A stretch of 64,000 nt of DNA from Procambarus clarkii (lineage: Eukaryota > Arthropoda > Malacostraca > Decapoda > Cambaridae): contig NC_091172.1 of assembly GCF_040958095.1 (NCBI RefSeq), positions 6,063,816 to 6,127,815 on the forward strand, given 5' to 3'. Within the stretch, counting starts at the first letter, position 1, and each line of letters starts with the position of its first letter. The position numbers and the translations under genes were made by a program. Shown here piece after piece: positions 41,965 to 52,600 of the stretch. The notes below the pieces were generated by a model. It had not been told where the DNA came from. It ran no database searches and was given only the letters and a program-made list of their open reading frames with translations.

Positions 41965-42554
41965 AGAATTTAATACCCTATTAATACCACCTCACCCCAT
42001 CCACCTCACTCAAATGTAGATATAAACAAATCGAAGATGTGTAAGTTCTATTCAGTTGTGTATGTGTAAGCTAAAGTCTTTGAAAATGTAATAAGTTTTA
42101 CGAAACGCGCTCAAGTGTCGCGTCAGACTAGAAATAAAAATGAATTTTGGAGAATTGATTTTTGAATTACCACCAACAGTGAAAAGAAACGTACGAAAGA
42201 TTGAGAAAATTTGTGTTAGAATTATTAATCTTACTTTTTCGGTCATATTTAATAATGTATGAACAAGGCTTTGTACATGTAAATGGCACAAGTGAATGTG
42301 TGGATGAGTATGTTTAGCATGTTCAGGGATTTAAACTGAAGGGCTGTGTGTTGCCTGTAAATTAGAGCTAGTTTTTGTTCTGATGGCAGATTTTTGCTGG
42401 GTGATGATGGGCTTAAGATAATTTGCAGTAGTTGAACCCCATGCACAGATATTGTATGTAAGATAGGGATAAATTAGCAAGTAGTATAATGAGAGGAGAA
42501 CAGAGTGGGGAACATAATATCTGATTTTTGAGACAGTTTCTGATACTTTTCTGG

Positions 42555-42985
42555 GGGGGAGCCTCGTTAGCTCCCCAGAGCTTTCCCAGGCTGATATGCT
42601 AATATCAGACTTTGGCATCAGTCATGTGTATGGAGTTCTTAGGCCTACCGGAGACCACGGCCAGAACCGGGCCCCCTCAGAGAGGCAAGGGGAGCAATGG
42701 CCTATAGAAGCCCCCGTGTGGTTGGAAGCATTCTGTGTCTGCCATCGACCGGAACAGGCACCCAGAAAGGTAAGCGCCTCAAAACAAACCCCTATTCTGG
42801 TTAAAATTGCTACCAAAAGCCGAACTAGTGGATAGAACTCCCCAACAGAAAACAAGCAAACTAGTGTGACGTCACACGTCGCTGCGCCGCTGTCTTCGCA
42901 GCTTCCCCCCTTCCCGGGAGGGGGAAGGGGGAGCCCCAGACCCTCCATGCCGGCTACCCACACCTCAGTTCTTGAGGCTGATGCT
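42555..42985. repeat. DIRS-1 left inverted terminal repeat
   Basis: Pairs with 48360-48800 on the opposite strand. Landmarks are GCATCAGTCATGTGTATGGA, CACCCAGAAAGGTA, GTGTGACGTCACACG (palindromic) and CCTCAGTTCTTGAGGC. Confidence 0.9.
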
Positions 42986-43599
42986 ATAGGCGAAAGTTGT
43001 GTGCTCTGGATCCGGTGTCGCTACAGCACTGTGCTTCGCGTGTGGTGTTTGTTTTTGTGGGTGCGAGAGCCAGGAGTTATCTTCAGTACTCGGGCTGCAT
43101 GCGCCTAGGGCTGCCTTCCCTAGGTACCCTGTAAGTACTGCCCTTGGGACTTGGGGCCACCTTCCACAGGCTCCTCGGGGTCTGCCTCTGCTGGTCCGTT
43201 TTACCTTTTCGGTTTTTCGGCCACCTGTTGGGCTCTTGGGTGTTCTGTTCTCTCTTGTTACCGGCGGGTAAGAGGCAGTTTGCACTGGTAGGGGCACAGG
43301 GTGCTGCACAGCTTGTATTCCCGACATAGCGGCCGGCTCTGTTCCTTGGGGTTCGCTGTCCTCTTGCGGGGTTTTGTTTTTCTTTTTCTTTTTGCCTGGT
43401 GGGAGGTTCTGCCCTATTATTCCACTGGTGTTTGCCCTTCCACAGTTCTCCTCGGTGGCGCCCCCTGCGCTAGGTACCCGTGAGTGTACACGTCCCTGGG
43501 GTACAGCTATAGAAGTTCGCTTGGTAGTTTTGGGCGCCTGTTAGCAGCGCCCTGCCTAGGACTACCTGAGCGTGAGTCCTCTTAAAGTAAATGCTCAGG

Positions 43600-45215
43600 A
43601 CCCTGGGAATCCCCTAGGGGGCGTGTTGGTCCGATTGATGTGACCTCGGAGTCCCCCGCTCGCTGTGTGCGAGTTTGAGGGTTGCTTGGTCCCCTTGTCT
43701 CAGGGTGACCCTCATTGTTTTTGCCTCTGCCACGCTGCCTGTTGGGTCGGTGATACTTTCGACCCTGAGTCCTGTGAGTGTTGCTGCTTGCTTGTGACTC
43801 AATTTACCCAATCCTCTGATGATTCTATTCGGGTACAGGCGGCGCGTGCGTTGCAAGCTAGGTTTCGTCTGTTGCAACGCGCTCGGTTGGTTGCTCACCC
43901 GGATGTCCCGGGGCTGCCTCGCTTTGCTTTTTGAGATCCGGACTTGGGGGTGGGGGTCGTTTCGATCCTGGTTCAGTCCGCACCTCCTCGTCCTTCCCCT
44001 TCTGTTCGTTCTGTTTCCCCTCCCCTTCCAGCCCCGAAGTGTCTGAGGGTTTCGGAGTCGGAGCTGGGGTTACTTGATCTCGAGACTCGGGCAGCTTCGG
44101 GGGGCGCCCCTTCCGGGGGTTGGCAGAGGCATTAGAGTCTTGTCTCCCAGCCGAAGCTTCTGGGTCTGACCAGTGGGCCCTCTTTCTTCCAGCTTCTACG
44201 GCTGCTCCGTTCTTGTCTTGTGGGGTCGGGGCTTGGGGAGAGGACTCGGCCCCGGGTCCTGCGGTGAAGGACCTCGAGGCTGGGGAGGGGCTGACTTGGG
44301 GGCCTTGGGCCCTGCTGGACCCCGCCTGGGTTTTTCTTCCCTCTGAGCGGGGCTTATTGTTACAAGGTGTGGAGTTTTCTTTTTCCTCCGCTGCGTATGA
44401 GTTGGATTTGGTGTCGGCCCCTCGCCTTTGCAGCTTACCTGCTGTGTGACCCGGATTATGCCTCGGAGATGGATCCGTCCGAGTTCAGGTTTGGGACTTC
44501 GTTCCCTCTCTGGCTCCGTTGCGAGGTTCCGGAGTCTTCCTGGCTAGCGGACTACCCCTTGTTTGTTCTGGATTCCTGGCATTCCTTCCCGTACGTTGGA
44601 GTGGCGGGAAGCTTCCACGATGCTTCCACGATGCTTCAGGTTTTCCTGGGGGGCGATCTTGAGTACCTGAATGAGTGCTTGTTTGCCCCTGCCCTTCCCC
44701 GCAATGTGGGCGTTATTCAGCTCCATGTGCAGGTTCCCACCCTTTCGGCGGCGCTCATAGCGGAGGACTTGTGCGCCTGGGGCCTTTTGGCTTCGGCCTT
44801 GCGGTTCTTTTCCCTCCTGGAGCTGTCCTCAGATTGGCTCGTGGAGGATGTGAGGACGCTTGGGTCTGTCCCGGGATCTGGCGCCTTGTCCTCGGCTGCG
44901 CGTTTGTCGGCTGCCTTGTTGAAGCTGTTCACACTGATTTTGCGGGATGCAGTTTCCCTGTTTTATGCTTCCCGTCTCGCGTGTCGACAGACGGTGCTGG
45001 GTTCTTCCGTGGAATCTGCTTGGGCTCTGGCTCTTAGGCGTTCTTCACCTTTTTGTCCTCTTCTGTTTGAGGAGTCGGCCGTGGTGCAGTTTATTCAGGC
45101 TGCGTCGTCGACGTGTCGTCCGATGTCGGACTTGTTGGTTTTTCGGGGGTTCCCGGGGTGGGTCTTCCCGGAAGGGTCGTGCCAGGGCTCAGGGTTCCTC
45201 TCGTCGTGGTAGGCC
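43600..45215 (+). pseudogene. DIRS-1 Gag-like ORF
   Basis: The N-terminal part at 43665-43934 ends near DDSIRVQAARALQARFRLLQ. A Pro/Ser-rich linker with PKCLRVSESELGLLDLETRA follows, then a long open frame at 44367-45212. That frame contains LLCDPDYASEMDPSEFRFGT, VFLGGDLEYLNECLFAPALP and RPMSDLLVFRG. The same blocks are on the minus strand in DIRS-2 (YASIMDPSSFEFGSSF, LGGEFEHLNACLFAPVLPCD). By position and shared conservation it is the structural protein of the element. It contains stops and frameshifts. Confidence 0.75.
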
Positions 45216-46905
45216 ACTGGTGTCAGGTTCGGGTTCGGCTCCTACTTCGCACCCTCCCTCGTCTGGTCAGCGCGGTGTTCGCTCTGTGCGGGGTTCTGGG
45301 TCTCGTAAGGGGCGCCGGCCCATGCCTGGTCCCACGATTCGTGGGCGTTTCGGGTCGTGTCTGTCGACCTACGGTGGCTTTGGGCCCCCCCCCTTAGGGA
45401 GGGTCGGGGATGGCAGGGCAGGTTTCTTCCCCCTGCACTGTCGGGTCATCTTGGAGTGGGTTCGCTTGGGCGTCTTCGAAACGACGTCGTCCCTCAGATG
45501 GGTTTCCCGTCTGTTTCCGGTCCCGAAACGTGACTGCGCGGACCTGCGGTTCATTCTGGACTTGTTCCGTCTGAACCCCTGGGTTCATTGCCCCTCCTTT
45601 TGGATGACTATGCTGTCTCAGGTTTGGCTCCTCTTGTTGCCGGGAGCTTGAATGGTGTCCCTGGACCTCCGGGACGCTTATTGGCATGTCCGATTCATCC
45701 GTGGTTCAGGGACTGGCTTGGTTTTGTTGTGGGGCGTCTGAGTTACTGCTTTTGTTGTCTCCCGTTCGGGTTGAACCTGGCACCTCGCATGTTCAAGCGC
45801 CTTACGCGGGTTGTGGTAGCCCGTTTGCATCTCCTTGGTGTTCGGGTGTTGGCCTACCTAGACAACTGGCTGGTTTAGGCTCCCAGCCGGTCAGCTTGCT
45901 TGCTAGCTGGGGATTTGGTTCTTTCCCAGCTCGCCGGGGATTTGGTTCTTTCCCAGCTCGCCGGGTTCGGGTTCTTGGTGAACTGGAGGAAGTCCCATCT
46001 GGTTCCCTCTCAAGTTCGGACTTGGCTGGGTCTTGTTTGGGACTCTCGGACCACTTCCTTGTCTCTCCCTCCAGAGTCTATTTTGCGGCTGCAGTCCCAC
46101 CTTCGTCTGTTTCTGGTGGGCCCTCGGGTCACCCGGCGGTTGCTCGAGGGGCTGTGCGGGAGCCTGAACTTCGAGATCGTGGTCTACCCGCCGGGTCGGG
46201 TTTGGCTTCGTCGGCTGTTCTGGTTCCTTCGGGGTCACCCCTTCCGCCTCTCTCGCGATTGCAGGGTTCGACCCTCGGGGGCCTTGTGTTGGCTGCCGCG
46301 TCACCAGCTTCCTCTTCGGATTTTTCGGGGTTCAGTGCCTTAGCGCCTATCCGAGCCCTCGCTCGATGTGTATACGTATGCGTCGTCTCTCGACTGGTGC
46401 TTTGTGACCAGTGCTCACCAGGCCGGCCAGGGGCGTTGAGATCCGTCCTTCTGTCGAGCTCACAGCATGACGCGGGAGTTCGCGGCAGTGTGGTTTGCTC
46501 TTTGGAAGATTCGGGTGGCCCGCGGATTGACGATTCGGCTCCATTCGGACTGCTCTCTGGTGTTTCATTGCCTGAATCGCGGGGGTTTGATGCGGTCCTT
46601 GTTTCTTTGGGGTTGGTCGCTTCAGGTGACTCGTCTGCTGAGTTCTCGGGGTTTGGCTCTCTTGGCGATTCACGTACAGGGAGTGTCTAACGTCTTGGCC
46701 AATGCCCTGTCTCACTTCGTTGCCCTCTCCACGGAGTGGACGGTCAACGACGAGTCCTTCCATTGGCTTTGCCAGATGTACAGGTGCCCCGAGGGGGACC
46801 TCTTCGCGTCGGCGTGGTCGCAGCGTCTTACCGTGTATGTGGCGCCCTTCCCCGATCGCGGGGCCGTCAGGGTCGATGCCTTTCGGCTAGACTGGTTGAG
46901 GTGAG
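45216..46905 (+). pseudogene. DIRS-1 reverse transcriptase and RNase H
   Basis: RT motifs: SRLFPVPKRDCADLRFILDL, VSLDLRDAYWHV (first catalytic Asp), LPFGLNLAPRMFKRL and VLAYLDNWLV (the YLDD-type box, as YLDN). A W-to-stop (TGA) precedes MVSLDLRD at 45650. A 27-bp direct duplication at about 45909-45962 repeats GFGSFPARR in frame. RNase H motifs: TREFAAVWFALWKIR, IRLHSDCSLVFHCLNRGG, LLAIHVQGVSNVLANALS. The second YLDD Asp is Asn. Confidence 0.85.
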
Positions 46906-46929
46906 GGGTTCCTGTACCTCTTTCCCCTG

Positions 46930-48143
46930 GTTCAGCGGTTGCTCCAGGTCCTGACTCACTTGGAGACTTACCAGGGGAGAGTTGTCCTCTTGGCCCCTTG
47001 GTGGCCGGCCCAGCCGTGGTTTCAGGCGCTGCTTGCTCAGTGTCCGAACCCAGAGGTTTTCCCGCGGCTCTGCCTCTTTCAGCAGATCGGGCCTGTACGT
47101 CACGTGGCTGGTTCGATCTCCGAGTCTTCGTGTATGGGTTTTTTGACTCGAGTTTATCATCATCTCTATGGTGATCAGGTGGCCTCCTTGTTGGTGTCCC
47201 ACCTGCGGGCTTCTTCTCGGCGGCAGTTTCAAGTTTCCTGGCGGTCCTTCTGTTTCTTTTTGCGACTTCGTCGTGTTAGTTCTTTGTTAGGGTGGTCTTG
47301 TCCTTTCTCTCTTGGTTGCTTCAAGACCGTCATCTTATGCCTAACACTGTCGCCTCGTATTGTGCGGCGCTGGCGGAGCCGCTTCAGCTTGCCTTCGGTA
47401 TCGATGTTATGTCTGCGCCGTTTCGCAACCTGTCTCGTGCCTTGTTTAACCTCCAGCCTGCCCATTCGCTGCCTGAGCCGTCCTGGTCTTTGGACTGAGT
47501 GCTCGCTTACCTTTTGTTTCCTCGTTTCGTTGTGGCCCCTTCGGTCCTGGGTTGTTTTTCCAAGGCTCTTTTCTCGTTGGCATTAGCCTCTGGGGGTCGG
47601 GTAGGGGAGCTTCATGCTTTCCTCCGGCGCAGGGGTTTCTGCTCTTATGCTCGTAGAGATTGTTTTGTTCGCTTTCAGCCGTCTCCTTCTTTTCTGGCGA
47701 AGAATGAGACTGCTGCGTTCCGGAGGGGTCCGTGGGTGGTTGATGCTTGGTTGGTCAGGCCGGGGATGCATCATGTTTTGTGTCCGGTTGCGGCGCTACG
47801 CTGTTACTTGGGCGCCACGGCTTCTGTGTCCGGGGACGCGCTTTGGGTTGATCTGGTTTCCCTTCTTCCCTGTTTGCGGGTTCGGGTCTCCCAGGTCGTC
47901 CGCAGGGTTATTAATATTAAGTCCAGCCAGCCTGCGGTCTATCCCCGTGCCCATGACGTCTGTAAGTTCGCGGCTTTTGCTGCCGTCTTTGGAAATATGT
48001 CTTGGTCTGATATTCGGGTGCGGGGTATTTGGCGGTCGAACAGGGTCCTGGCTGCTCGTTACCTTGTGAATGTCCCTGGGCCCCGTCGGGCCTGTGTTGC
48101 TTTGGGTCGGTGGTTGCAGCCAGTTGTCTCGGCTTCGAGTTGA
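46930..48143 (+). pseudogene. DIRS-1 tyrosine recombinase
   Basis: Starts downstream of RNase H with VVLLAPWWPAQPWFQALLAQ and FLTRVYHHLYGDQVASLLVS. The core-binding region follows (LSFLSWLLQDRHLMPNTVAS), then the catalytic domain: LALASGGRVGELHAF with the first Arg, YPRAHDVCKFAAFAAVFG, and SNRVLAARYLVNV with the Tyr. In DIRS-2 the second block is AHDVRKFAALA, so the usual H..R arginine is Cys here (CGC to TGT). A W-to-TGA stop at 47496 and a frameshift near 47290 also disable it. It would integrate circular cDNA without target duplication. Confidence 0.87.
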
Positions 48144-48359
48144 GGAGTGAGCGATGAGCGCCTCCTGGGTAAGTCCCTCTTTTTTTCCGTCTGTGGGTAG
48201 TTAGCTCCGGGGAGCCGACGGGACTCCCCCCAGAAAACCTGCATTAAATGTAATGAAACGCCATTTTCTGGGTGAGTCCCAGAGGCTCCCCGGCATCCCT
48301 CCCTCCCTCCGGTCGGCGTTTTTTTTTTTTTTTTTTTGGCATTTTTGACATCCAGCCTC

Positions 48360-48800
48360 AAGAACTGAGGTGTGGGTAGCTCAAGATAACTCAAGATAAC
48401 CGGCGTGGAGGGTCTGGGGCTTCCCCTTCCCCCTCCCGGGGAGGGGGGAAGCTGCGCAGACGTGTGACGTCACACTAGTTTGCTTGTTTTCTGTTGGGGA
48501 GTTCTATCCACTAGTTCGGGTTTTGGTAGCAATTTTAACCAGAATAGGGGTTTGTTTTGAGGAGCTTACCTTTCTGGGTGCCTGTTCCGGTCGATGGCAG
48601 ACATAGAATGCTTCCAACCACAGGGGGGTTTCCATAGGCCATTGCTCCCCTTGCCTCTCTGAGGGGGCCCGGTTCTGGCCGTGGTCTCCGGTAGGCCTAA
48701 TAACTCCATACACATGACTGATGCCAAAGTCTGACATTAGCATATCAGCCTGGGAAAGCTCCGGGGAGCCTCCGGGAATCGCCCAGAAAATGGCGTTTCA
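48360..48800. repeat. DIRS-1 right inverted terminal repeat
   Basis: Inverse of 42555-42985. It starts CAGCCTCAAGAACTGAGG, contains GACGTGTGACGTCACAC and ends GCATATCAGCCTGGG. A small insertion, AGCTCAAGATAACTCAAGATAA (two copies of a SINE/LINE tail word), sits at about 48381-48402. Confidence 0.9.
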
Positions 48801-48945
48801 TTACATTCAACGCTGTTTTTTTGGCTGTGTTTTATGTGGATGCTGAAGTTGTCTCTTCTATGTATAGGCCAAGGAACTTTGCATCATTTTTATTGCTGAT
48901 GTTAACATTGTCTATCTGAAGTTTAATAAACTAAATATTTTTCAG

Positions 48946-49100
48946 GAAGCAAAGGAGAGAAAGCGAAAGGAGAAGATGGGTTGGGATAGTGAATATCTTC
49001 ACTTTACAAATGCTGATAATCCATATGGTGATAATAATCTGCTTGATACCTTTGTGTGGAAAAGGAAACTTGAAAAAGAAGGTGTGACAAATATCTCCAG
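48946..49100 (+). CDS. cactin: Cactin, coding exon 3
   Basis: The acceptor is AAATATTTTTCAG|GAAGCA and the donor TCTCCAG|GTATGA. Frame 0 gives EAKERKRKEKMGWDSEYLHF, TNADNPYGDNNLLDTFVWKR and KLEKEGVTNIS, plus two bases. The block MGW..EY..(Y/F)TN.DNP(F/Y)GDNNLL.TF(I/V)W is the signature of the Cactin middle region and matches what I recall of human and fly Cactin with few changes. The exon starts about 25 bp after a LINE-A remnant and sits between oppositely oriented DIRS elements. Exon 4 is beyond the window. Confidence 0.95.
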
Positions 49101-49269
49101 GTATGACCTGAATGTTGTAACAAAATTTCTTGCTAGTAGTACAATAGTAAAATAATTAGACTGAAAAAGTATTCCAGTCTTGCAAAATAAAGAGTATAAT
49201 GTACTCCTGATAAAATAATAATATGGTACTGTATTTTTAAATAAATCTATTCAACATTATTTGGCTATC
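49101..49269. other. Start of intron 3
   Basis: AT-rich intronic sequence directly after the donor. Nothing recognised. Confidence 0.6.
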
Positions 49270-49740
49270 CAAACAGGTTTCCTGGGGGGAGCCCCTTGAG
49301 GCATCCTGAAGCTATTACACTGATTCAATGCCATACTACTAAGTGCCATCAGCTGCGGAGTTCTGTTGGCCTACCAGTCAATACCAGAGTGTAATAGCAG
49401 CAAAATGTAATGAAATATAATAACATTTCATTACATTCAGGTTGAATGTAATGAAATGCCATTTTCTGGGTGAGCCCTGCATTAGCCCTGGAGCTATCAG
49501 GCTAATGTATGATATATTAGACCGGGAGCATTAGTCAATGGAGTTCAGCCTACCGAGGACCACGAGCCAGACCTTGGGCCCCCTTATAGAGGTTTTAGGG
49601 AGTATTGCCCCTAGAAAACCCCCCCCCTCTGTGGTTAGGGTTTTCCTTATCTGCCATCAACTGGGGTTAGGCACCCAGAAAGGTAGGTATAACAAAACAA
49701 ACCCCACATAGTAAGAAAATTACAACTAGAAACTAAAAAA
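49270..49740. mobile_element. Solo DIRS terminal repeat
   Basis: Resembles the DIRS terminal region without internal genes: TTTCCTGGGGGGAGCCCCTT, a palindromic cluster of AATGTAATGAAA-type words at 49409-49470, TTCTGGGTGAGCCC and GGCACCCAGAAAGGTA. It could have arisen by recombination between terminal repeats or be a non-autonomous derivative. Confidence 0.7.
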
Positions 49741-50547
49741 CCAGCGTTGAATGTAACGAAACTCCATTTTCTGGGTGAGACCCGGAGGCTCCCTGGAGCT
49801 ATATCGGGCTGATGTGTATATATTAGACCGTGGCAATAGTCAATCGAAGAAGTTCTAGGCCTACCAGGGACCATAGCCAGAACCTAGCCCCTTCAAGAGA
49901 GGCACGAGGAGCAATGGCCTAAAGACACTCCCATGTAATTGGAAGCAGTCTTTGTCTGCCATCTACCAGGTCAGGCACCCAGAAAGGTAGGAATTTCAAA
50001 GCAAACTGCTGCTGATAAAAAAAAATTGCAAACCGAAAGCCGAACAAGCAACAGAACTCCCCAATTAAAACCAAGAAAGCAAGTATGATGTCACCTCAAA
50101 CGCAGCGCATCCGTCTGCACAACCCCCTCCCCAGGAGAGGGACGGGGGGATGGGGTGGGTCCCAAACCTCCACACCGGCAACTCTCCTCAGTTCAGAGGC
50201 TGAGTATCAAAAACGCGAAAAAAACACCGACTGGAGAGAGGGAGGGATGCTGGGGCGCCTCCGGGCCTCACCCAGAAAATGGCGTTTCGTTACATTCAAT
50301 GCTGGTTTTCTGTGGAGAGCCCCTTCGGCTCCCCGGAGCTACCTAACCAAAGATAAAGAAAAAGAGGGACTTAACCGGAAGGCGGTCGTCACTCGCTCCT
50401 CAACTCGAAGTCGAGACAACTGACTGCAACCTGTGACCTAAGGCTACATACGCCCGAGAATGGCCAGGAACATTAATGAGATACTGTGCGGCCAGGACTC
50501 TGTTCGACCTCCAAAAGCCCCGTGTCCGAATGTCAGCCCAAGACATA

Positions 50548-51716
50548 CTGTCTCCACTCGATTATCCGGACTATATGGGAAGGACCCCCAGCCGGATATT
50601 CACGTGTTCCCGATAATGGTACTTTTTCACCTCCGAGTCCAAAAGTGACCATTTCCAACTATTTTTATACTACAAACAACATAATTTGAATTGCCTTGCC
50701 ACATATAATTATTAAATATTCAACTAGAAACCTCAACTTACCTTGTTGGTGTTCGTCTTCTTTATTGATGCCACACATCTTGAAGTTAAGAATTCTTAAC
50801 AATTTACGTAACCTATACTAACACAACACTAAAATTAACACTTAAAATTACTGTACAGTTCATTAAGCAAAGTTAGTTTTGACTGCCAGCTGCTGAAGCT
50901 TCACTAATTGAAGGCATTTGGGTTGCCTGTGAGGACTCACTGGTTGAGGTGTATAACAGTAACTTGTCTTTAATTATTAGGACAACCTTATTCCTCTTAA
51001 CACTTCCAGAACGATTGATGCTGCTATCAGACATAGTCTTGGCCAAAAATATTCAAAGTTACTATGAAAATAAAAAACTTATTTAAAAAATTATTTCACT
51101 AATGGCGCGACACTTTGGTATAACACGAGGGACAGGAGCACATGGGTTGACCAGTATTGGACGGGTCCACTTGGGGCAGCTATAGCACGTTATGTAAGCC
51201 ACCAGGAAGAAAAAACTCACAATGTTTTTGAAGGAAACTTCAGCCTGTGCATATTGTTTTCAGGAAACTTATATATTTGTTATTACATAATTACTGTACT
51301 AGTATTTCATTTGCTTTTGGCCATGATGAATTGTTCTAAAATTAATGGTAACGCCTGTACCCAGGTGGTCCCTCCCAACGCTCCCCTCCCACCCTCTCGA
51401 CACCACCCACCCACCCCACCCCCTCCTCCACCATGCGCCTCGAGCCAGCCAGCCAGCCATAGCCAGATGGGATTAATATGGTACAGCCCACTCCATGGCT
51501 TTCATATCCGGACAATTCAATGATTATCCGGCTGACTGTCCGGATAGTGTAACATCGGCAGCAAGTTAATCGGCTCTGATTTTGTATCCGGCTAAACCAG
51601 CTTTTATCCGGCTCCCATGGCCATTTTGGCCGGATATTGAGAACTTTACCTGGTCAAGATTTTGGCCATATAAGGGTGTTTTCCAGATGTTCGAATCCCG
51701 GATAATCGAGCTGCCA
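50548..51716 (-). mobile_element. Second Tigger/pogo family, internally deleted, TA-flanked
   Basis: Left end CTGTCTCCACTCGATTATCC and right end CGGATAATCGAGCTGCCA, with TA at 50546-50547 and 51717-51718. CTCGATTATCCGG is shared by both ends and further TATCCGG words are subterminal. A minus-strand frame from about 51032 starts MSDSSINRSGSVKRNKVVLI, like the N-terminal HTH of jerky/pogo transposases, and is soon broken. It interrupts the DIRS-2 recombinase between CAAGACATA and TAAACAGCAGCC. This is not the family at 16556. Confidence 0.85.
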
Positions 51717-51718
51717 TA

Positions 51719-52600
51719 AACAGCAGCCAAAGCCGCGAACTTACGAACGTCGTGGGCACGGGGATGGACTGCAGGCTGGCTGGACCGAATAATCCTGCGG
51801 ACAACCTGGGAGACCCACGACATGGTACAGGGAAGAAGGGAAACCGGGTCCACCCAAAGCGCGTCTCCTGCCACGGAGACCATGGCGCGCAGATAACGGC
51901 GAAGAGCCACAACTGGACACAAAACATGATGCCGCCGAACCAACCAAGCATCAACAACCCAAGGATCTCTTCAGAAAGCAGCAGACTCATTCTTCGCCAG
52001 AAAAGGAGGAGAAGGCTGCAAACGAATGAAACAACCACCAGGACCTAAAGAGCAGAAACTCCTGTGCCGGAGGAGAGCATGAAGCTCCTCGAGTCGACCC
52101 CCAGAGGTCAATGCCAACAAGAAAAGAGCCTTAGAAAACAGTCCTGAACCGAGAGGGCCACCACAAACCGAGGAAAAGAGCGAAAAGAGAGCACCCAGTC
52201 CAACGACCAGGACGACTCAGGCGGCGCATGAGCAGGCCGGAGGTTAAACAACGCCCGAGAAAGCTTGCGGAATGGAGAAGAAATGACATCCACCCCGAAT
52301 GCAAGCTGCAGCGGCTCCGCCAGTACCGCATGATACGAGGCGACAGTATTTGGCATAAGATGACGGTCTTGAAGCAACCAAGAGAGAAAGGACAAAACAA
52401 CCCAATCAGAAATCGAAGACAACCTACGAAGAGACAAAAAATTCCAAAAGGACTGCCAGGAAATTTAATACTGCCGTCTAGACGAAACTCACAGGTGGGA
52501 CACCATCAATGAAGCCACCTGATCACCATACAAGTGGTGATACACCTGCATCAGAAAGACCAGATGCGAAGAATGGAGGAGAAGATCGAACCAGCCACAT
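51719..52600 (-). pseudogene. DIRS-2 tyrosine recombinase
   Basis: The minus strand encodes MQVYHHLYGDQVASLMVSHL, LSFLSWLLQDRHLMPNTVAS, FGVDVISSPFRKLSRALFN, the region up to GDALWVDPVSLLPC and the catalytic block VHPRAHDVRKFAALAAVYG with the expected H..R pair. The Tyr-containing end is separated or lost at the Tigger insertion. Frameshifts are present. Confidence 0.82.

Larger units (their letters stand above)
40778..42261 (+). mobile_element. Penelope-like element flanked by 45-bp inverted repeats
   Basis: A nearly perfect 45-bp inverted repeat lies at 40778-40822 and 42217-42261; its core is TAGAATTATTAATCTTACTT, then TTTCGGTCATATTTAATAAT. Between them is the 3' half of a Penelope-like ORF, RT C-terminus plus GIY-YIG endonuclease. 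A LINE-B1 tail fragment (41832-41964) is nested inside. It is inserted in LINE-A, whose sequence resumes on both sides. Confidence 0.85.
42552..48815 (+). mobile_element. DIRS-1: DIRS1-like tyrosine-recombinase retrotransposon
   Basis: Inverted repeats of about 430 bp (42555-42985 and 48360-48800) enclose gag-like, RT/RNase H and tyrosine recombinase genes in DIRS order. The two inverted repeats encode the same peptide in opposite directions (both contain SDFGISHVYGV and PTGDHGQNRAPSERQGEQWP). The right end also carries the motif AATGTAATGAAACGCCATTT at 48244 and its inverse at 48785. It is inserted in LINE-A, 130 bp upstream of cactin exon 3. Confidence 0.9.
38741..48920 (-). mobile_element. 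LINE-A-type element (minus strand) broken by three other elements
   Basis: Pieces lie at 48816-48920, 42262-42551, 40323-40777 and about 38741-38878, in the order expected for a minus-strand LINE. The first encodes NISNKNDAKFLGLYIEET, the second KIRYYVPHSVLLSLYYLLIY then PYLTYNICAWGST, and the third the CNRTHNHHSRN C-terminus and 3' UTR. The insertions between them are DIRS-1 (42552-48815), the Penelope-like element (40778-42261) and a piggyBac (38879-40322). RT blocks before the FLG motif are missing, so it is 5'-truncated. Confidence 0.8.

Noticed and set aside
43000-47600. An endogenous virus
   Set aside because: Gene order, inverted terminal repeats, LDLRDAYW/YLDN RT, RNase H and tyrosine recombinase fit a DIRS retrotransposon. 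No virion-type genes were seen.
48150-48360. Polypyrimidine-rich stretch near 48180-48340 as a splice signal for a cactin exon
   Set aside because: It lies inside the DIRS-1 3' region, and the same sequence type recurs at other DIRS ends. No conserved Cactin coding follows it until 48946.
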